A DNA stretch of 10,385 bases. It comes from Thermoplasmata archaeon (GTDB lineage: Archaea; Thermoplasmatota; Thermoplasmata; Lutacidiplasmatales; UBA184). The stretch spans positions 1 through 10,385 of the forward strand of contig JABEUK010000217.1 in the NCBI GenBank assembly GCA_013044425.1. The letters run 5' to 3'. The translations under genes and the position numbers were made by a program. The notes beneath the pieces were generated by a model. That model saw only the letters and a program-made list of their open reading frames with translations. It did no database searches and was not told the DNA's origin. Below, piece after piece: positions 6,399 through 10,385 of the stretch (the first letter of the stretch is position 1; the number at the start of each line of letters is the position of its first letter).

Positions 6399-6980
6399 AT
6401 GGCGCTCAGGCGGAGGGAGATCGAGCTCTCCGTCGAGCAACCGCTGGGTCCCCCCGCCGATGGGACCGTGCGGCTGAGCGTGCGCTTCGAGCTCGGGCCG
6501 CAAGAGAGTACCTCCGAACCGGAGGACCTGGCGACCGCGCTCGCCGAGCTTCGAGAGGAGCTCGCCGAACTCGTCGGCTCCCCGGGGGCGGCGACCCACG
6601 AGGATCGTGATCTGGCCGAGCTCGTCGAGACGTATCGTCCTCGACAACCGGAGCTCCTCGAGCTCTTGCGGGGAGAGGGCGATCTCTCCCCTCGAGAGTA
6701 TGAGCTGCTGAAGGCGCACCTCGCAGCGGCGCCCCCCGGGGCCGCGCTCGCCGACTCGCGACCGGCAGGTCCGACCGTCCCGGCGATTCCCGCGACCCCC
6801 GTGGGACCCGCGACGCCACGGGACGTACCCGATCTCTTGCGGGAGTACCATATCGAGTCGTTACGCCAAGCCGGCGCCGTGCGAGCCCGACGCCAGATCT
6901 CCTTCGAGGAGTACATGGCGCTCAAACGCCATTTCGAAGAGGCGCCGACCGTTCCGCCGGAACCCCGGCCGCGGGCCTAG
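6399..6980 (+). CDS. Unrecognised protein with two SHOCT-like repeats
   Basis: The only plus-strand gene. From the chosen ATG it has 193 residues; in-frame GTG at 6378 and GTG at 6324 would lengthen it by 7 or 25. I recognise no full-length family. Residues 7-32 look like a small beta segment, 40-60 an acidic, Leu-rich amphipathic helix, and 113-142 a Pro/Ala linker. Two copies of one motif flank the linker: Tyr79 to Pro112 and Tyr150 to Thr184. Each has Tyr, then exactly 22 residues later the Tyr of an E-Y dipeptide, in the pattern L/I-S-x-x-E-Y-x-x-L-K-x-H, then A-P. This resembles the short SHOCT helix-hairpin found at the ends of many prokaryotic proteins, which is thought to mediate oligomerisation. 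No membrane segment or signal is seen, so it is probably cytoplasmic. Its stop overlaps the stop of the convergent exporter gene. Function unknown. Confidence 0.75.
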   Translation: MALRRREIELSVEQPLGPPADGTVRLSVRFELGPQESTSEPEDLATALAELREELAELVGSPGAATHEDRDLAELVETYRPRQPELLELLRGEGDLSPREYELLKAHLAAAPPGAALADSRPAGPTVPAIPATPVGPATPRDVPDLLREYHIESLRQAGAVRARRQISFEEYMALKRHFEEAPTVPPEPRPRA

Positions 6981-8227
6981 AACCGCAGGCGTCGGATCAC
7001 GGGCAGCGCCAACAACCCGGCGGCCCCGACCAGGACCATGAACACGCCGACCGTCGCACCGACCCAGGCGAGGGGCACCGCCGCGATCAGGAACCCGATC
7101 GCGATCGCTCCGGCCGCGCGCGAACTTCCGCGGAAGACGTAGGAATTGGTGATGGTCCGCGCGACGAGCTCGCGGGGAGCCGTCGCTTGAAGGTAGACGA
7201 GCCAGGTGGCGAAGAAGATCCCGTCGACCGCGCCGACGGCGAACCAGCCGAACGCGCTCGCGAGCAGTTGCGGGGCGGCATAGATCGCGCCGACGAGCAA
7301 GAGCCCCTCGGCCACCGGCCCGATCCCGAGGACGATTCCGAGCCACCGACGAGGGTTCATCTGCCCCAACGCGAGGACCCCGAGCCCACCTCCGATCGCG
7401 AAGGCGGTGAACATCACCCCGTAGGCGGCGGCCGGCGCCGCGAACCGCTCGCTCGCCAGGACGGGCAAGAGGATCGCCGGCGCAGCGGTGAAGAACGACT
7501 GGAACGCGGAGTACACCGAGAGTTGGAGGAGCGTGCGATCGGATCCTCCGAAGAGGTATCTCCACCCGGCCCGGAACTCGCTCCATACCGAGCGAATCGC
7601 GCGGACGACGCGAGGTACGTCCACGCCGAGCGCCGAGATCCCGGCCGCGACGTTGAGGCCGGCATACAGGAACGCCCCGTAGGAGGGGCCGACGAGGAGA
7701 AGCAGGGCCGACCCGGCCGCGTACCCGACGATCTGGCCGCCGCCGGCCCCGGCATTCATGACCACGCTCGCGCGGAAGAGCGTCGGGGCGTCCACGATCT
7801 CGGGCGGTACGGCGTTAGAGGCGGTCCAGGTGAAGTCCCAGACGCTCGAGATGAGCACGACCAGCCCGAGGAGGAGCGGGACCGTCAGGACCCCGGCTTC
7901 AGCGGCGAACCCGAGGGCCGCCGCTCCCGCCGCCTGCAGCAGGTATCCGACGATCAGCACGGGCCGGAGATTGTGAACACGATCGATGTACGGGCCGATG
8001 AGGAAGGCGAGCGCATAGACCCCGAACTCGATACCGACGACGGCTCCGACGATCGTGACCTGGTGGGTGATCGTGTAGGCGAGCCACGGGATCGTGACCG
8101 CGTACACGGCGTATCCCGCCTCGCCGAAGACGTAGGATAAGAAGAACGCGAAGAAGCGGCGGTCCGCGAAGAGGCGGGCGTACGCGATCGGAACGTCGCG
8201 GGGGACCGCCGACGCGTCCTCCGTCAT
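6977..8227 (-). CDS. MFS transporter (MFS_3/EntS-like exporter)
   Basis: A 416-residue polytopic membrane protein with about 11-12 hydrophobic segments, starting around residues 25-50 and ending around 395-410. An N-terminal cytoplasmic leader (1-24) precedes the first helix. The loop between helices 2 and 3 has G-P-Y-I-D-R-V-H-N-L-R-P (78-89), a degenerate form of MFS motif A. A basic central loop (about 208-232) separates the two six-helix halves. Overall spacing and the motif variant resemble the MFS_3 group, whose members are mostly drug or siderophore exporters; the substrate here is unknown. The ATG lies only 7 nt after the stop of the glycerate-kinase-like gene, so both are likely on one transcript. 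The stop TAG is contained in the CTAG shared with the plus-strand gene. Confidence 0.9.
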   Translation of the reverse strand: MTEDASAVPRDVPIAYARLFADRRFFAFFLSYVFGEAGYAVYAVTIPWLAYTITHQVTIVGAVVGIEFGVYALAFLIGPYIDRVHNLRPVLIVGYLLQAAGAAALGFAAEAGVLTVPLLLGLVVLISSVWDFTWTASNAVPPEIVDAPTLFRASVVMNAGAGGGQIVGYAAGSALLLLVGPSYGAFLYAGLNVAAGISALGVDVPRVVRAIRSVWSEFRAGWRYLFGGSDRTLLQLSVYSAFQSFFTAAPAILLPVLASERFAAPAAAYGVMFTAFAIGGGLGVLALGQMNPRRWLGIVLGIGPVAEGLLLVGAIYAAPQLLASAFGWFAVGAVDGIFFATWLVYLQATAPRELVARTITNSYVFRGSSRAAGAIAIGFLIAAVPLAWVGATVGVFMVLVGAAGLLALPVIRRLRF

Positions 8228-8234
8228 CCGGGGC

Positions 8235-9557
8235 TCACGAGGTCGTCGGCTTACCGAGCAGCGCGATCGCGAGACAGCCGACGTCGGTGACCCCGGCCTG
8301 CATCGGGATCGCGCGTGCCCGTCCGGCCGGCACCGTGGCCTGCGGATCGGTCGGCCGCCCGATCACCGCGCCGGGAGGGTACTCCGTGCTCCCGATGGGC
8401 CCGGAGGTCCGCAGGAGCGCGATGCACATCTCCGGTCGCCGCATCCGCTCTTGCGCTCGATGGAGAAATCGGGCGAGTCCGGGCCCCTCATCGGCCCCTT
8501 CGGGCAGTCCGAGGGTGGTCATGGCGAACGCGCCGATCCCCTGGCTGTGGTCGAGCTCGAGATCCGCTTCCCGCGCGACGATCCCCTCGAACCGTTCGAT
8601 GAACCGGTCGGCGGCGAGCTCGGGCGAGCCCTCGATCTGGAGCATAGCGAGCCGGCTGCGCCACTTCTTGTCGAAGAGGACGTCCCCGGCCGCGCGGAGC
8701 GCGTCGTTCGGTCCCGCGATTCGCACGGGGCGATGCCGCGGGGCCGCTCCCACGAGAGCCGGACCACCTCCCGGAGCGAGATCCGCGAGCGACATCGTGG
8801 GCAAGGCGCTCTCCAGGTGGAGGCGTCGCAGTACGGCGCGCGCCTGTTCGCGTTCCGCGGGAGCGACAGGGTGGACCGGCCCGCCCCCGAGGAGCGTGGC
8901 ACCGTCGCCGTGATCGACGACGAACGTCGCGATGTCGGCTCTCGGGACCGCCGTCCCGAGGCGGCCCGCGACCGGACCGCGCGCGAGGACTCGCGCGAGG
9001 AGGCCGACCTCCCGGCCGCTCGCCCCCCGTACGTGGGCGTCCGAAAGAAACCGACCGAACTCCTCCCCGGACATTCCCGGAGGTGGGAGTGCGAGCGCCG
9101 CGATCGTTCCCGGAGACAGGAGCAGGAGGAGCAACTGTCGTTCGCCCAGGCTCTCCGCCACCTCGAGCGCTCCCCGGGCGACCTCCTCCGCCCGCGGAGA
9201 ACCAGGGCCCCCCAGAGGAAGCGGGATGTGGAGGAACGGGAGTTCGGGCGGAATCGGAGTCGGTCCCACGGTAAAGCCGGTCGTGAGCCGGTCGTGAAGG
9301 GCGTCGAACGCCGCGATCGCCATGGAACCCGCCGCCGAGCCGCAGGCGATGAACGCGACGTCCCGGTAGTACCCGACCGGGACGAACCGGTTCCCGATCC
9401 GCATCGCGTCCCCTTCGATCCGGAGGGCGTCGCGAACGCCGCGGTAGGCGTCGGCCGCTTTCACCGCCGCCTCGTAGGCGAGCGCGGGCAACGGATCGGG
9501 GCCTTTCGGCAGCGGGATCCCGTGCGGGAATGGGTCCCAGGGGAACTGGCCGATCAC
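8235..9557 (-). CDS. Glycerate 2-kinase (MOFRL/DUF4147) homologue with lost catalytic motifs
   Basis: A 440-residue protein, the normal length for class II (MOFRL) glycerate kinases. The fold can be followed along its length: N-terminal helices, RIEGDAMRIG (46-55), the first Rossmann-like strand (68-86), LLLLLLSPGTIAAL (142-155), ATFVVDHGDGATLLGGGP (210-227), and a C-terminal MOFRL part ending GVTDVGCLAIALLG (422-435). Active members convert glycerate to 2-phosphoglycerate in non-phosphorylating Entner-Doudoroff pathways. The expected active-site motifs have changed here: G-A-G-K-A is A-C-G-S-A (71-75, Lys lost), S-G-G-G-S-A is S-P-G-T-I-A, the N-x-V-R-K-H-L-S-x-x-K-G-G motif is absent near 184-199, and G-G-R-N and T-D-G-x-D-G are missing. 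It is therefore probably a pseudoenzyme or has a new activity. The GTG start is supported by a TATA-like box about 25 nt upstream. The exporter gene follows 7 nt downstream. Confidence 0.8.
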   Translation of the reverse strand: MIGQFPWDPFPHGIPLPKGPDPLPALAYEAAVKAADAYRGVRDALRIEGDAMRIGNRFVPVGYYRDVAFIACGSAAGSMAIAAFDALHDRLTTGFTVGPTPIPPELPFLHIPLPLGGPGSPRAEEVARGALEVAESLGERQLLLLLLSPGTIAALALPPPGMSGEEFGRFLSDAHVRGASGREVGLLARVLARGPVAGRLGTAVPRADIATFVVDHGDGATLLGGGPVHPVAPAEREQARAVLRRLHLESALPTMSLADLAPGGGPALVGAAPRHRPVRIAGPNDALRAAGDVLFDKKWRSRLAMLQIEGSPELAADRFIERFEGIVAREADLELDHSQGIGAFAMTTLGLPEGADEGPGLARFLHRAQERMRRPEMCIALLRTSGPIGSTEYPPGAVIGRPTDPQATVPAGRARAIPMQAGVTDVGCLAIALLGKPTTS

Positions 9558-9578
9558 GCCCGCTCGATGAAGCTCTGA

Positions 9579-9585
9579 CTAAAAG
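9579..9585 (-). promoter_or_regulatory. TATA-like box of the kinase-like/exporter operon
   Basis: The minus strand reads CCCTTTTAGTC, centred about 25 nt upstream of GTG 9557, the position expected for a leaderless archaeal transcript. A dyad (GGGTC at 9585-9589 with GACCC at 9605-9609, enclosing CGATATCG) lies directly upstream and could bind a regulator. Confidence 0.5.
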
Positions 9586-9610
9586 GGTCTCGATATCGAT
9601 CCGGGACCCC

Positions 9611-9642
9611 GGCCGTCGGCGCTTCGAAGGTTCCCGACGGCC
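9611..9642 (-). terminator. Strong hairpin after the FAD oxidoreductase gene
   Basis: A perfect 9-bp stem GGCCGTCGG / CCGACGGCC encloses a 14-nt loop that itself contains the palindrome CTTCGAAG. It begins 3 nt after the TAA of the oxidoreductase gene. There is no T-run directly behind the stem, so it is not a classical terminator. It may stabilise the 3' end of the mRNA or assist termination before the next promoter. Confidence 0.5.
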
Positions 9643-9645
9643 GAT

Positions 9646-10385
9646 TTACCCGAGTTGGAGCCGTTCGGCGGGGATCGCGCGGTCGGCTTCGGCGAAGCGC
9701 TGGGGGCCGAACACCGAGGGATCGAGGTCGGTCGGCTCCCCCAGGACCGCACGGGCAACGCGCTGGGTCGAAGCCGGGGCGAGCATGAACCCGTGTCCCC
9801 CGAACCCGTTCGCGTGCACGAATCCAGGAAGCCGCGAGTCCGTTCCCATCACCGGGAACCCATCCGGAGTATCGTCGTAGAACCCCGACCATGCGCGCAG
9901 GACTCGGAGCGATCGGAACTGGGGGAAGAGCGCCACGAGCCCCCGAGACATTCGCGCGAGGAAGTCGAGCGAGCTCCCCATCCCCGGCCGGGGTGCTAGG
10001 GTGGGGGAGGGCGCGATGCCTCCGACGATCTCACCCCGCATGGTTTGGCTGAAGTACAGCCCGTCCGAGACCCGAACGACCATGGGGTCCAGGAACGGCT
10101 TCAACGGTTCGGTAGCGAGGATCTCGTGCCGAGTGGCCACGTTGGGGACATCGAGGCCGGCGCGGCGCGAGAGTTCCCCGGACCAGCCCCCGGCGGCGTT
10201 GACGCAGTGCTCGGTCGCGATGCGACCGCAGGTCGTCTCGACGGCCGCCACGCGACCCGCGGGAGCGTGGATTCCTGTGACCTCCACCCCCAGGAGGACC
10301 TCGACACCGAGGGCGCGGACGGTCTCATACAGGCCCCACAACGCCGGGAATGGGTAGAGGGTGCCGTCCGTGCGCAGGTACGCTC
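9646..10385 (-). CDS. FAD-dependent oxidoreductase, DAO / sarcosine oxidase beta type (5' end cut)
   Basis: The frame is open to the window edge, so about 246 C-terminal residues are present and the N-terminal Rossmann FAD-binding motif is outside. The first visible residues, AYLRTDGTLYPFPALWGLYE, followed by ALGVEVLLGVEVTGI, match the DAO-family segment where the substrate domain returns to the FAD domain. Further on are VNAAGGWSGEL (the second FAD-contacting strand), an RHEILATEP segment, RAWSGFYDDTPDGFPVMG, and the terminal ANGFGGHGFMLAPA that closes over the flavin. Total length would be near 370-390, typical of sarcosine oxidase beta, glycine oxidase and archaeal dye-linked proline dehydrogenase subunits. 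These oxidise secondary or N-methyl amino acids; the actual substrate cannot be read from this part. Whether a partner alpha subunit exists depends on genes outside the window. A hairpin follows the TAA stop. Confidence 0.9.
   Translation of the reverse strand, partial: AYLRTDGTLYPFPALWGLYETVRALGVEVLLGVEVTGIHAPAGRVAAVETTCGRIATEHCVNAAGGWSGELSRRAGLDVPNVATRHEILATEPLKPFLDPMVVRVSDGLYFSQTMRGEIVGGIAPSPTLAPRPGMGSSLDFLARMSRGLVALFPQFRSLRVLRAWSGFYDDTPDGFPVMGTDSRLPGFVHANGFGGHGFMLAPASTQRVARAVLGEPTDLDPSVFGPQRFAEADRAIPAERLQLG

Noticed and set aside
5757..6851. Minus-strand frame extending the HxlR protein upstream by about 200 codons
   Set aside because: The extension runs antisense through the SHOCT-like gene and past the TATA-like box at 6283-6288; the family core begins near residue 34 from GTG 6257, so no extra length is needed.
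7187..8140. Plus-strand ORF of 317 codons opposite the MFS gene
   Set aside because: It is antisense to a clear membrane transporter; the translation is Asp/Arg/Glu-rich low complexity, the typical mirror of hydrophobic codons.
8451..9578. Plus-strand ORF of 375 codons opposite the glycerate-kinase-like gene
   Set aside because: It is an Arg/Glu-rich antisense shadow with no motif support.
1..10385. CRISPR arrays, insertion sequences, tRNA or rRNA genes
   Set aside because: I saw no regularly spaced repeats, transposase motifs, terminal inverted repeats around a gene, or tRNA-like T-loop sequences on either strand.

Overview
The window is high-GC DNA (about two thirds G+C by eye), probably from an archaeon. 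The main reason is promoter layout. Three genes (starts at 5522, 6257 and 9557) each have an AT-rich TATA-like hexamer centred about 25-28 nt upstream of the start codon and no Shine-Dalgarno sequence, which is the archaeal pattern of TBP-dependent leaderless mRNAs. The gene families present (2H RNA cyclic phosphodiesterase, HerA/VirD4-like ATPase, HxlR- and SufR-like regulators, MOFRL-type glycerate kinase relative, sarcosine-oxidase-beta-type flavoprotein) fit an uncultured thermoplasmatal lineage. That placement is an inference and has not been tested by a search.

Layout. All genes but one lie on the minus strand, so transcription runs from right to left. At the right edge is the C-terminal two thirds of a DAO-family FAD oxidoreductase (to 9646), followed by a strong hairpin and a promoter. 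Next comes an apparent operon of a glycerate-2-kinase homologue whose catalytic motifs have been lost (9557-8235) and an MFS exporter only 7 nt downstream (8227-6977). The exporter converges on the only plus-strand gene (6399-6980), which encodes an unrecognised protein with two SHOCT-like repeats. The two genes share a CTAG in which both stop codons overlap.

Divergent from that gene is an HxlR-family regulator (6257-5757). A 234-nt gene-free stretch rich in inverted C/G-run repeats follows, holding a perfect AT-rich palindrome and the TATA box of a SufR-like Cys-containing regulator (5522-4860). Then comes a gene-poor 569-nt stretch that may be an N-terminal extension of the next gene. Further downstream are a large HerA/VirD4-like ATPase carrying a winged helix and a PD-(D/E)xK-like nuclease domain at its C-terminus (4290-1714), the RNA 2',3'-cyclic phosphodiesterase ThpR with a shortened N-terminus (1688-1152), a small membrane-anchored protein (1071-709) and, running off the left edge, a GrpB/UPF0157 nucleotidyltransferase-like protein (542-1).

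How they may work together. The ATPase-nuclease, ThpR and the small membrane protein are closely spaced and could form one transcript for nucleic-acid handling. The kinase-like protein and exporter form a second unit. Two regulator genes sit between these blocks. There are no transposases, integrases, CRISPR repeats or tRNA genes. The most unusual items are the single-chain ATPase-nuclease, the degenerate glycerate-kinase homologue tied to an exporter, and the duplicated SHOCT-like protein.
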